This document shows positions 1 to 7,921 of a DNA stretch of 64,000 nucleotides, piece by piece. The translations under genes and the position numbers were made by a program. Origin of the DNA: Fumia sp045645505 (GTDB lineage: Bacteria; Bacillota; Clostridia; Oscillospirales; Ruminococcaceae). The stretch spans positions 62,001-126,000 of the forward strand of contig JAZRIW010000002.1 in NCBI GenBank assembly GCA_045645505.1, read 5' to 3'. How positions within the stretch are numbered: position 1 is the first letter of the stretch; the number at the start of each line of letters is the position of its first letter. The notes beneath the pieces are model-generated. The model was not told where the DNA came from and did not search any database. It saw only the letters and a program-made list of their open reading frames with translations.

Positions 1-2
1 CA

Positions 3-941
3 AGAGCTTTAGTGGTGGAAAAAAATCTTGACGCAATTAAAGATGCGGTTTCCGATTATGTTAAAGATGTACTTTCCGATGTAAAGACATTTAAGGTTGA
101 ATCTAAAAGAGCTGATAAAAAATTCCCGTTGACATCTTTGCAGATTTCTGCAGAGGTTGGTGGAGTTTTACTTAAAAATTTTAACCACTTAAAAGTTGAT
201 GTTCATAATCCCGATGTAACCATTATGGTGGAGATAAGGGATTTTGGTGCATATATTCATGCAGGTAAAATACCGGGTGCAGGTGGTATGCCGGTTTCTT
301 CAAGCGGACGTGCGATGCTTCTGATTTCCGGCGGACTTGATAGTCCTGTTGCCGCTTATATGATGGCAAAAAGAGGACTTGCACTTTCTGCTGTGCATTT
401 TGTCAGCCCTCCATATACGAGTGAACGTGCTTTACAAAAGGTAAAAACTCTTTGTGAAAAGCTTACTGCCTATACAGGTAAGATTAAATTTTATTGCGTT
501 CCTTTTACCGAAATACAAGAGGCAATTAAAACACATTGTCCTGAAGAATTATTTACAATTATTATGCGTCGTCTTATGATGAGAATTGCTACCCGTCTTG
601 CAAAACAAGAAGATATAAAAGCTCTTGTAACAGGGGAAAGTCTGGCACAGGTTGCAAGTCAGACCTTAGATGCACTTCATTGCACAGATACTTCTACCGA
701 TTTGGTTGTGTTGCGTCCTTTGATTGGAATGGATAAGACAGAGATAATTGATATTGCATATAAAATTGACACATATGAAACTTCTATTTTACCTTATGAG
801 GATTGCTGTACTGTTTTCACTCCCAAACATCCCCGTACAAAACCAAAACTTTATTTTGTTGAACAGGGAGAACGACATTTTGATTTTGAAGAACTTATAG
901 ATAAAGCAATTGAAAATACCGAAATAAGCATTATTGATTAG
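3..941 (+). CDS. thiI: tRNA 4-thiouridine synthase ThiI, 5'-truncated by the window edge
   Basis: ThiI adenylates U8 of tRNA and transfers sulfur to make 4-thiouridine; it also takes part in sulfur supply for thiamine thiazole. The reading frame is open to the window edge (codons AGA GCT TTA before the GTG at 12), so that GTG is not a real start. Seen here: the end of the THUMP region, then the PP-loop signature SGGLDSPVAAYM at about nt 327-365 and the family motif EDCCTVFTPKHPRTKP near the C-terminus. There is no rhodanese extension, as is usual in Gram-positives. Roughly 80 N-terminal residues are missing compared with full-length family members. The stop TAG overlaps the ribosome site of the next gene. 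Confidence 0.93.
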   Translation, partial: RALVVEKNLDAIKDAVSDYVKDVLSDVKTFKVESKRADKKFPLTSLQISAEVGGVLLKNFNHLKVDVHNPDVTIMVEIRDFGAYIHAGKIPGAGGMPVSSSGRAMLLISGGLDSPVAAYMMAKRGLALSAVHFVSPPYTSERALQKVKTLCEKLTAYTGKIKFYCVPFTEIQEAIKTHCPEELFTIIMRRLMMRIATRLAKQEDIKALVTGESLAQVASQTLDALHCTDTSTDLVVLRPLIGMDKTEIIDIAYKIDTYETSILPYEDCCTVFTPKHPRTKPKLYFVEQGERHFDFEELIDKAIENTEISIID

Positions 942-951
942 GAGAAATCAA

Positions 952-1446
952 ATGAAAAATATATTTAAAAAAATATCAGACGCAGTATGGATTTATATTA
1001 TTGTTACTGCTTGTTGTTTGTTTGTTTTGAATTTTGCTTTTGTTAATTCACTTTGTAAAGTAAGAGGTACAGATTTACAACAGGTTTCTGATTACAGTGA
1101 TCAGAGTTTCAATGAAAGCGGTGCTTTTGGAGATTGGGAAGAGTTTTCTGATTTTTATGAGGAAACTGTAACTGTAAGACCTGATTCGGCGCCGTCAGAG
1201 GATTCTCATGATGTTTCGGAGGAAATAAGCTCAGAAAGCATTTTGGGAGAAGAAACATCTTCTTCTCAGGAAATTGAGAATTCTTCGCAGGGTGGAATTG
1301 AAATAACACCTGTAATCCCTTCTGAATCAAGTGAAACTGTTATAAAACCTGAAGTATCTTCGGAAATTCAGATTGAACCTCAATTACCCTCCACCCCAAG
1401 TTTGGAAAGTAATGATTCACCATTTGATGCACCGGATGTAGAATAA
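952..1446 (+). CDS. Membrane-anchored Ser/Glu-rich protein of unknown function
   Basis: I do not recognise a family. About 164 residues. The start is the ATG at 952, preceded by GGAG at 941-944 that overlaps the thiI stop. Residues about 5-30 form one hydrophobic segment (KKISDAVWIYIIVTACCLFV), and the rest is low-complexity, rich in Ser, Glu, Pro and Val, as expected of an extracellular disordered stalk. It lies 10 bp before the SpoIID/LytB-type gene, which has a similar Ser/Glu-rich linker, so the two are probably cotranscribed and may share a location at the cell surface or the developing spore. The function is not known. Confidence 0.7.
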   Translation: MKNIFKKISDAVWIYIIVTACCLFVLNFAFVNSLCKVRGTDLQQVSDYSDQSFNESGAFGDWEEFSDFYEETVTVRPDSAPSEDSHDVSEEISSESILGEETSSSQEIENSSQGGIEITPVIPSESSETVIKPEVSSEIQIEPQLPSTPSLESNDSPFDAPDVE

Positions 1447-1456
1447 AGGAGATTTT

Positions 1457-2749
1457 ATGAAAAATAAAATTCACTTGTTTATTATTGTATCTTGCATAGC
1501 ACTTGGAAGTTTTTTAACAGTTTTTGCTGTTGTAGGAGATGTTTTTGCCGGTGCCAATATGGTAATGAGCGAAAATATAGCAGTTGATAATGTTGATGAA
1601 AGTTTCATAAATGAAATTTCCAATGAAGGTGGTGTGCCTTTTATAGAAATTTCGGGTGAATCTTCCTTGGATGTTTCTGAAGAAACAAGTAGTGAGGCTT
1701 CATCGAAAGAAGAAAGCTCAAAGGTTATAGTTTCATCAGCTTTTGAAAGTTCATCAAGCAAAATCAGCTCTTCTGAACCTGTTACTTCTTCTGTGGTTTC
1801 AAGCAAACCAAGACCTGAAGATGCACCGGAGTACAGCACTCCGTCTTCAAAACCCCAAAGTTCCTCAAAACCTGTTGTTTCTTCAAAAGAGGAGTCATCT
1901 TCAAAACCTGAAAGTTCGCAGGTTTCTTCTGAATCATCTTCAAAGCCACCTGTTTCTTCTGTCCCAAGTGACGATTTAAAGGTTAAGGTAAAGGTGTCGG
2001 GCGTTATTACTGAAATGTCTGCATATGAAGCTGTAAGTCAGATTGTAGAAGGAGAAATGGGTTCTTCGTTCAGTGTTGAGGCGTTAAAGGCACAGGCTGT
2101 TGCTGTATATACTTATGTGAAATATCAGAATAAATCGGGAAGTGCACCTTCCTTGCCGATGAGGACAGCTTCTGAAAAGGTTAAAAATGCAGTTTTCAAT
2201 GTATTGGGACAAGCTATTTATTATAATGGTAATATAGCGTTTACTCCGTATCATGCGACTTCCTCGGGATATACAAATTCATCGGCTGAAGTCTGGGGTG
2301 GAAGTTACAGCTATCTTACAAATGTAGAGAGCATTTATGACCCGACAGATTCATATAAAAACAGAGAAACGATAATTTCCTTAGATACTATGAAAAGTTC
2401 ATTGGAAAAATATTTAGGAGTTACAATGGATGATACTTCCCCTGAAAACTGGATTAAAATTGATTCTAAAAATTCAGGAGGATATGTTTTAAAAGTTACT
2501 GTGACCGATGCAGATGGAAAAGTACATACTCTGACGGGTAGAAATATCAGAGAAAATGTTTTGAATTATGCACTTAAGAGCCATGCTTTTACTGTGAGTT
2601 ATCAAAACGGGAATTTTAAATTTGTTACTAATGGTTATGGACACGGAGTTGGTATGAGTCAGACCGGTGCAAACGGATATGCGATTAATAAAGGCTGGAC
2701 ATACAAGCAGATTTTATCGCATTATTATCCTAATACAAGTGTTTATTAA
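1457..2749 (+). CDS. SpoIID/LytB domain protein with Ser-rich stalk
   Basis: In the SpoIID/LytB family, members such as SpoIID are lytic transglycosylases that remodel peptidoglycan during engulfment. This 430-residue protein has an N-terminal hydrophobic signal or anchor (about residues 4-28), a long Ser/Glu/Pro linker (about 60-170) and a C-terminal SpoIID domain. The domain shows the family motifs VEGEMGSSFSVEALKAQAVA and GYGHGVGMSQTGANGYA. The ribosome site AAAGGAG precedes the ATG. The long stalk and the lack of neighbouring engulfment genes mean it may be a SpoIID-like paralogue rather than SpoIID itself. Confidence 0.87.
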   Translation: MKNKIHLFIIVSCIALGSFLTVFAVVGDVFAGANMVMSENIAVDNVDESFINEISNEGGVPFIEISGESSLDVSEETSSEASSKEESSKVIVSSAFESSSSKISSSEPVTSSVVSSKPRPEDAPEYSTPSSKPQSSSKPVVSSKEESSSKPESSQVSSESSSKPPVSSVPSDDLKVKVKVSGVITEMSAYEAVSQIVEGEMGSSFSVEALKAQAVAVYTYVKYQNKSGSAPSLPMRTASEKVKNAVFNVLGQAIYYNGNIAFTPYHATSSGYTNSSAEVWGGSYSYLTNVESIYDPTDSYKNRETIISLDTMKSSLEKYLGVTMDDTSPENWIKIDSKNSGGYVLKVTVTDADGKVHTLTGRNIRENVLNYALKSHAFTVSYQNGNFKFVTNGYGHGVGMSQTGANGYAINKGWTYKQILSHYYPNTSVY

Positions 2750-2775
2750 AAAGCATTGAAAGTGAGGAAAATAAA

Positions 2776-3618
2776 ATGTATAAATTTCCGATAGGCGCAA
2801 TACTTGATTCTTTTAAGCTCGATGTTCCGACTGCTTTGAAAAAATCATCGGAATTGGGACTTGACGGTATTCAGATTTATTCTACATATGGTGAGCTTTC
2901 TCCTGAAAATTTAAAAGGTGAGAAAAAAACTGAATTTTTAAATATGGTGAAGGGTAATGGGCTTGTGATTTCTGCACTTTGTGGTGATTTGGGCCATGGA
3001 TTCGGGGATCTTAAGAAAAATCCTGAGCTTATAGAAAAATCAAAGAGAATACTTGATTTGGCAAAAGAACTCGGAACAGATATTGTTACAACCCACATTG
3101 GTGTTGTACCGGAAAATCCTGAGCATGACAGATATAAAATAATGCAGGAGGCTTGTTTTGAACTTGCACAATATGCAGATTCTTTAAATGCTCATTTTGC
3201 TATTGAAACAGGTCCTGAAACTGCAAAAACACTTAAAGGTTTTCTTGATACTTTACATTCTACCGGTGTTGCGGTTAATTTAGATCCAGCAAATCTTGTA
3301 ATGGTTACTGAGGATGATCCGGTTGAGGCAGTTTATACATTAAAGGATTATATTGTGCATACTCATGCTAAAGACGGAAAACGAAATTATTATGTTGATC
3401 CCGAAATTATTTACGGATTGGTTGAAAGCGAAATGCTTATGAGCCCATCGTTTGAGGAACTTCCTTTAGGTACCGGAAAAGTTGATTTTAAAAATTATCT
3501 GAAGGCACTTGAGGATATAGGTTATAAAGGTTTTCTTACAATTGAGAGAGAAGTTGGGGAAAATCCTTCTGAAGATATTGAAATTGCTGCCAATTTCTTA
3601 AGAGGACTTATGAAATAA
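2776..3618 (+). CDS. Sugar phosphate isomerase/epimerase-like TIM-barrel protein
   Basis: The 280 residues have the xylose-isomerase-like (AP endonuclease 2) TIM-barrel pattern. Metal-ligand candidates lie at strand ends: the His of THIGVVPENP, the Glu of AIETGPET, the Asp/Asn of VNLDPANLVM and the His residues of VHTHAKDGK, with a late Glu in LTIEREVGE. Members isomerise or epimerise sugars or cyclitols; the substrate cannot be told from sequence. There is no signal peptide, so it should be cytoplasmic. It follows the SpoIID-type gene by 26 bp and ends the operon at a strong terminator. Confidence 0.82.
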   Translation: MYKFPIGAILDSFKLDVPTALKKSSELGLDGIQIYSTYGELSPENLKGEKKTEFLNMVKGNGLVISALCGDLGHGFGDLKKNPELIEKSKRILDLAKELGTDIVTTHIGVVPENPEHDRYKIMQEACFELAQYADSLNAHFAIETGPETAKTLKGFLDTLHSTGVAVNLDPANLVMVTEDDPVEAVYTLKDYIVHTHAKDGKRNYYVDPEIIYGLVESEMLMSPSFEELPLGTGKVDFKNYLKALEDIGYKGFLTIEREVGENPSEDIEIAANFLRGLMK

Positions 3619-3625
3619 TAAAATT

Positions 3626-3658
3626 AACCCGATGGAGTAAAACTTCATCGGGTTTTTT
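3626..3658 (+). terminator. Rho-independent terminator
   Basis: A 12-bp stem (3626-3637 with 3643-3654, one G-U pair, core ACCCGATG/CATCGGGT), a 5-nt loop and a run of T residues follow the sugar isomerase-like gene. Confidence 0.88.
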
Positions 3659-3659
3659 G

Positions 3660-3688
3660 TTGTAAATGTTTTGTTTTTATATTATAAT
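3660..3688 (+). promoter_or_regulatory. Putative sigma-A promoter of the helicase operon
   Basis: TTGTAA (3660-3665), a 17-bp spacer and a perfect TATAAT (3683-3688) lie just after the upstream terminator and about 30 bp before the helicase start. Confidence 0.55.
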
Positions 3689-3719
3689 ATAAGTAAAGAA
3701 TTAAAGAAAGGCTGTTAAA

Positions 3720-6068
3720 ATGCTTTATAGTAGAGAAGAATTTACAAAGATAAAGAAAAAGGTTTTAAAAAAGCGTTTTTCAAATATGAATCCTATGCAG
3801 GCGGAGGCTATATTTAAGGTAAAAGGGCCTCTTTTAATTTTGGCAGGTGCGGGAAGCGGTAAAACAACGGTTATAATCAACAGAATTGCGTATATGATAA
3901 AATTCGGTGATGCTTATGAAAGTGAATTCGTCCCCGAAAATGCTGATATCGAGGTTCTTAAGAATTATTTAAATGGTGAGGAAGTGTCTGATGATAAACT
4001 TTCCGAAGTTTTGGGATATTTTCCTGTAAGGCCTTATAATATTCTTGCCATAACTTTCACTAATAAGGCGGCAAATGAGCTTAAAGAACGACTTGCGCTT
4101 ATGCTCGGTGAAGAGGCAAATGATATAATGGCATCAACTTTCCATTCAGCCTGTGTGCGTATTTTAAGACGTAATATTGATAGACTTGGGTATAGCAGTA
4201 ATTTTACAATTTATGATGCTGATGACAGCCTCAGAATGATAAAGGATGTTATGGACGATCTTAAAATTGACGATAAGATGTTTAAGCCAAAATCAGTTTT
4301 AGGGGAAATAAGTCGCGCAAAAGAAAATATGGTTTCTGCCAAGGAGTATGCTGAAACTGTCGGAAGTGATTTCAGAAAACAGCAAATTGCTAAAATTTAT
4401 CTTAAATATCAGTCAAGACTTTTATCAGCAAATGCACTTGATTTTGACGACATTATCTGTAAAACTGTTGAGCTTTTTGAAAGTAATTCCGATGTTTTGG
4501 AATATTATCAGAATCGGTATCGTTATATTCTGGTTGATGAGTATCAGGATACCAATCATACTCAGTACAGACTTATAAGTTTACTTTCTGAAAAATATCA
4601 GAATTTATGCGTTGTGGGTGATGATGACCAGAGTATTTACAAATTCCGTGGTGCTACTATTGAAAATATTTTAAGCTTTGAAAAACAGTTTGAGAATACA
4701 CATGTTATTCGTTTGGAGCAAAATTATCGTTCCACACAGACCATACTTGATGCGGCAAATGCAGTTATTAAGCACAACGAGGGAAGAAAAGGCAAAAATC
4801 TCTGGACTGAAAATGAAAAAGGGGATAAGATTTCCCTTAACAGAGTATCAGATGAACGTGCAGAGGCAAAATATATCGCAGATGTTATTGAGGAAAATGT
4901 ATCAGGTGGTATGAAATATGGCGACCATGCGGTATTATACAGAATGAATTCACAATCCGGTGCCATTGAGCAATATTTTATAAAATCAGGAATACCTTAC
5001 AGACTTTTTGGCGGTATTAAGTTTTTTGAACGTAAAGAAATTAAAGATATTATAGCGTATTTAAGCATTATAAATAACCCAAGCGATACTGTAAGGCTTA
5101 AGAGAATTATAAATGAACCGAAACGCTCGATAGGTGATGCTACGGTGAGTGCTGTTGAACAGATAGCTTTCAGTACAGGTTCACCGGTGTTTGAAATTCT
5201 TAAAAATGCCGATAATTATGGAGTGTTGTCACGTAAGTCTGCGATACTTGTTGAGTTTTCAAAAATGATTGAGAATCTTCGTGATATAGCCTTGACAAGG
5301 ACTTTAGGAGAACTTCTTGACAGTGTTTTGGAAGAAACAGGTTATATTGCTATGCTTTTGGCATCGGGCGAAGAAGGCAAAAATCGTCTTGAAAATATAG
5401 GTGAACTTAAATCTACCATTGTAAAATATGAGCTTGCAAATCCTGAAAGTGCCACATTAAGCGGATTTTTAGAGGAAATTGCCCTTTATACTGATCTTGA
5501 CAGTATGAATAATTCAGATGATTCGGTTGTTTTAATGACAATGCATTCTTCAAAAGGACTTGAGTTTCCTGTGGTATTTTTACCCGGAATGGAGGATGGT
5601 ATTTTTCCGTCGGCTCGTTCTATGTTTGAAACAGCAGAACTTGAAGAAGAAAGAAGACTTGCTTATGTAGGAATTACAAGGGCAAAGAAAAAACTTTTCT
5701 TAACGTATGCAAGGGAAAGGATGGTTTTCGGTTCTACAAATCGCAACAGACTTTCGCGATTTGCAGAAGAAATTCCCGATGATACTTTAAATAAAAGTGA
5801 TAACACTAATGATTTTAACACCTTTACATATGCAAAAAGGGAAGAAAGCATGGCTGTTAAAAACGTTTCAACAGTTGGCACTAAAATAAAATCAGAGGCT
5901 GTCACAATTGATTTTATGGTGGGAGACAGGGTTAAACATAAAGTTTTCGGAGAGGGTACTGTTCTTTCGATTACCCCCATGGGAAATGATAATTTGGTTG
6001 AGACTGCTTTCGATAAAATCGGTACCAAGAAAATTATGGCAAATTTTGCAAAATTGCAGAAAATTTAA
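3720..6068 (+). CDS. pcrA: ATP-dependent DNA helicase PcrA/UvrD family
   Basis: Superfamily 1 3'-5' DNA helicase used in repair, plasmid replication and removal of protein-DNA roadblocks. Its 782 residues match the family length. Visible motifs in order: Walker A GAGSGKTT, motif Ia TFTNKAANELKER, Walker B DEYQDTN, motif III VVGDDDQSIYKFRGA, motif V TMHSSKGLEFPVVFLPG and motif VI YVGITRAKKKL. The C-terminus (VGDRVKHKVFGEGTVLSI) is the Tudor-like RNA-polymerase contact domain typical of PcrA, which favours PcrA over other UvrD-like enzymes. The gene starts its own operon and is followed 12 bp later by a VanY-type peptidase. Confidence 0.94.
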   Translation: MLYSREEFTKIKKKVLKKRFSNMNPMQAEAIFKVKGPLLILAGAGSGKTTVIINRIAYMIKFGDAYESEFVPENADIEVLKNYLNGEEVSDDKLSEVLGYFPVRPYNILAITFTNKAANELKERLALMLGEEANDIMASTFHSACVRILRRNIDRLGYSSNFTIYDADDSLRMIKDVMDDLKIDDKMFKPKSVLGEISRAKENMVSAKEYAETVGSDFRKQQIAKIYLKYQSRLLSANALDFDDIICKTVELFESNSDVLEYYQNRYRYILVDEYQDTNHTQYRLISLLSEKYQNLCVVGDDDQSIYKFRGATIENILSFEKQFENTHVIRLEQNYRSTQTILDAANAVIKHNEGRKGKNLWTENEKGDKISLNRVSDERAEAKYIADVIEENVSGGMKYGDHAVLYRMNSQSGAIEQYFIKSGIPYRLFGGIKFFERKEIKDIIAYLSIINNPSDTVRLKRIINEPKRSIGDATVSAVEQIAFSTGSPVFEILKNADNYGVLSRKSAILVEFSKMIENLRDIALTRTLGELLDSVLEETGYIAMLLASGEEGKNRLENIGELKSTIVKYELANPESATLSGFLEEIALYTDLDSMNNSDDSVVLMTMHSSKGLEFPVVFLPGMEDGIFPSARSMFETAELEEERRLAYVGITRAKKKLFLTYARERMVFGSTNRNRLSRFAEEIPDDTLNKSDNTNDFNTFTYAKREESMAVKNVSTVGTKIKSEAVTIDFMVGDRVKHKVFGEGTVLSITPMGNDNLVETAFDKIGTKKIMANFAKLQKI

Positions 6069-6080
6069 GGAGTTATTCTT

Positions 6081-7061
6081 ATGGCGAAAAGAAGACGTTT
6101 GAAAAAAAGACCAATTATTATAGCACTGCTCATTTTAGCATTCATAGTTTTCATTATTTCATTTTCGATTAAAAATTTATTTAAAAATAATAATGGGGAT
6201 AGTTCTTCTGTACCTTTTGGGACATCTTCAGAATTTTCTTATGTTGAAAGTTCTGAGGAGGAATTGCCGTTACCATATAAATCTGTTGAGATATCAAAAT
6301 CCAAAATATATGAAGGCGATTTGGTTTTGGTGAATTATAATCATTATTATAAGTCAGATGCCCCCTCAGATCTTGTACCGCTTTTTGAAAAGAAAACAGA
6401 TTCATATACTGTTAAAGATAATGAATTAAAAGTGCGTGAAAAAATAGTTTCATCTTTTAATAATTTAATGGATGATTTTGTTAAGGCCACAAACTTAAAA
6501 AATGTAATGGTTCTGAGCGGACATCGTACTATAGAATATCAACAGATGCTTTATGATAAGGAATTGAAGCGTACAGGCAAGACTGATTCTGATGAGGTTG
6601 CAAAACCGGGTGAAAGCGAACATCATACAGGGCTTGTTGTTGACTTAGCCACAGTTGATTCTGATACCTCAGATTATTTTGATGGTTTGGGTGATTATGC
6701 CTGGGTTAATGAAAATTGTCATAAATATGGTTTTATCGTCAGATATCCTGAATCTAAAAAGGATGTAACGAAAATTGTATATGAACCGTGGCATTACAGA
6801 TATGTGGGCAAGGTTCACGCGACAGTGATGAAAGAAAACAACCTTTGTCTTGAAGAGTATATAGATTTTCTTAAAAAATATCCTTTTAACGGAAATGAAC
6901 ATTATGTTATAGATGTTGATGGCGATAAATATGAAATCTATTACATTCCTGCGATTTCCGAAACTGTTGAGGTTTTTATTCCTAAGAGCAACGCTTATGA
7001 AATTTCCGGAAATAACAGCGATGGATTTATTGTGACAGTAAAAATGGAGGATATGGAATAA
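6081..7061 (+). CDS. D-alanyl-D-alanine carboxypeptidase, VanY/M15B family
   Basis: Zinc peptidase that trims the terminal D-Ala of peptidoglycan stem peptides. The 326 residues carry a Lys/Arg-rich N-terminus with one membrane anchor (about residues 10-33), a short Ser-rich linker, then the M15B catalytic domain. The zinc ligands and catalytic Glu are visible in SEHHTGLVVDLA and EPWHYRYVG, and the conserved SGHRTIEYQ element precedes them. The tail after about residue 265 is extra to the core domain. It should act outside the membrane. Translation is probably coupled to the helicase gene 12 bp upstream. Confidence 0.9.
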   Translation: MAKRRRLKKRPIIIALLILAFIVFIISFSIKNLFKNNNGDSSSVPFGTSSEFSYVESSEEELPLPYKSVEISKSKIYEGDLVLVNYNHYYKSDAPSDLVPLFEKKTDSYTVKDNELKVREKIVSSFNNLMDDFVKATNLKNVMVLSGHRTIEYQQMLYDKELKRTGKTDSDEVAKPGESEHHTGLVVDLATVDSDTSDYFDGLGDYAWVNENCHKYGFIVRYPESKKDVTKIVYEPWHYRYVGKVHATVMKENNLCLEEYIDFLKKYPFNGNEHYVIDVDGDKYEIYYIPAISETVEVFIPKSNAYEISGNNSDGFIVTVKMEDME

Positions 7062-7078
7062 TTTTCACTTTTTAAGGT

Positions 7079-7109
7079 AATAATCCTTTTAAAAAAAAGA
7101 AGGATTATT
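7079..7109 (+). promoter_or_regulatory. Hairpin that covers the ribosome site of the LCP-like gene
   Basis: AATAATCCTT (7079-7088) pairs perfectly with AAGGATTATT (7100-7109) across an 11-nt A-rich loop. The 3' arm contains the Shine-Dalgarno AAGGA six bases before the ATG at 7111, so the folded mRNA would hide the ribosome site. No T-tract follows, so it is not a terminator. Confidence 0.5.
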
Positions 7110-7110
7110 T

Positions 7111-7890
7111 ATGAAAAAGGAAAAATCTCCTGCGACTATTTTTGCAACATCTTTTGTATTAAGTCTTGCAGTTTTGCTTATTTTGGTTATGATAATGCTT
7201 TCTACTGTGGCATTTAAAAAGGAAACTGCGGGCGACAAGACAAGTTCTGATCTTTCTATGACTTATTACAGACCTTCAGCTGATGACGATTTCAGTTTAC
7301 TTCTGATTTTATGCAGAGAGCGAAGTGAGCTTCCGTTTTTATATGCGGTTTTAGAAATCAGTCCGTATGAAAAAACTGTGACGGTTACTGAAATATCGCC
7401 GGAGACAGAGGTTAACATCGGCACGAGAAGGGACACTTTTAATGGGCATTATGATTATGCAGGAAGCAGTAATGCTAAAAAAGCTGCAGAGAATATATTG
7501 TTTATGCCGATTGACCGATATGTGCGTATTGATAAAAATGGGTTTATAAATCTTATAGATGCGCTTGGAGGGTTTGAAGTAACACTTTCAAAGGCATATA
7601 AGAGTGATAGAATATCGTTGCCGATAGGCAAAAATCTTTTAAACGGAAAGATTATCATAAGTCTTTTAGAGGAAATGCCCAATGCGGTTTTTTCATCGGC
7701 AGAGGAGTTTTTTAAAGAATGGTATGACAGGTATTTCGGAGAAAAAATTGTTTTAAAAAGTGATTATTTTTTTACAGCGTTTTTAAATAATACCGATAAT
7801 GATATAACTCAGTTTGATTATCTTGAACATAAAAAAGCATTGCGGTATTTGCTGGAAGCTGATGACAAAAGAATAGTTTTTAAAAAATGA
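7111..7890 (+). CDS. Divergent LytR-CpsA-Psr (LCP)-like membrane protein
   Basis: LCP proteins attach teichoic acids or polysaccharides to peptidoglycan. This 259-residue protein has an N-terminal membrane anchor (about residues 7-32). A short LCP-like core follows: a strand-rich segment LLILCRERSELPFLYAVLEIS, the segment TEISPETEVNIGTRRDTFNG, and FMPIDRYVRIDKNGFINLIDALGGFEV, which resembles the family motif around the lipid-binding pocket. The usual Arg/Asp set is only partly kept and the protein is short, so catalytic activity is uncertain. It lies 49 bp after the VanY-type gene, in the same direction. Confidence 0.6.
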   Translation: MKKEKSPATIFATSFVLSLAVLLILVMIMLSTVAFKKETAGDKTSSDLSMTYYRPSADDDFSLLLILCRERSELPFLYAVLEISPYEKTVTVTEISPETEVNIGTRRDTFNGHYDYAGSSNAKKAAENILFMPIDRYVRIDKNGFINLIDALGGFEVTLSKAYKSDRISLPIGKNLLNGKIIISLLEEMPNAVFSSAEEFFKEWYDRYFGEKIVLKSDYFFTAFLNNTDNDITQFDYLEHKKALRYLLEADDKRIVFKK

Positions 7891-7921
7891 CGGGTATCGT
7901 TTTAAGATACCCGTCTTTTTT
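7889..7921. terminator. Bidirectional terminator between convergent genes
   Basis: A perfect 10-bp stem (GACGGGTATC at 7889-7898 with 7906-7915) is flanked by an A-run on the left and a T-run on the right, so it can end transcription from both sides. It overlaps the stop codon of the LCP-like gene. Confidence 0.88.

Noticed and set aside
12..14. GTG at 12 as the start of thiI
   Set aside because: The frame is open to the window edge, and the family needs about 80 more N-terminal residues.
1471..1979. Antisense and shifted Ser/Leu/Gln-rich frames in the SpoIID-type gene
   Set aside because: They arise from the repetitive Ser-rich linker codons read in other frames.
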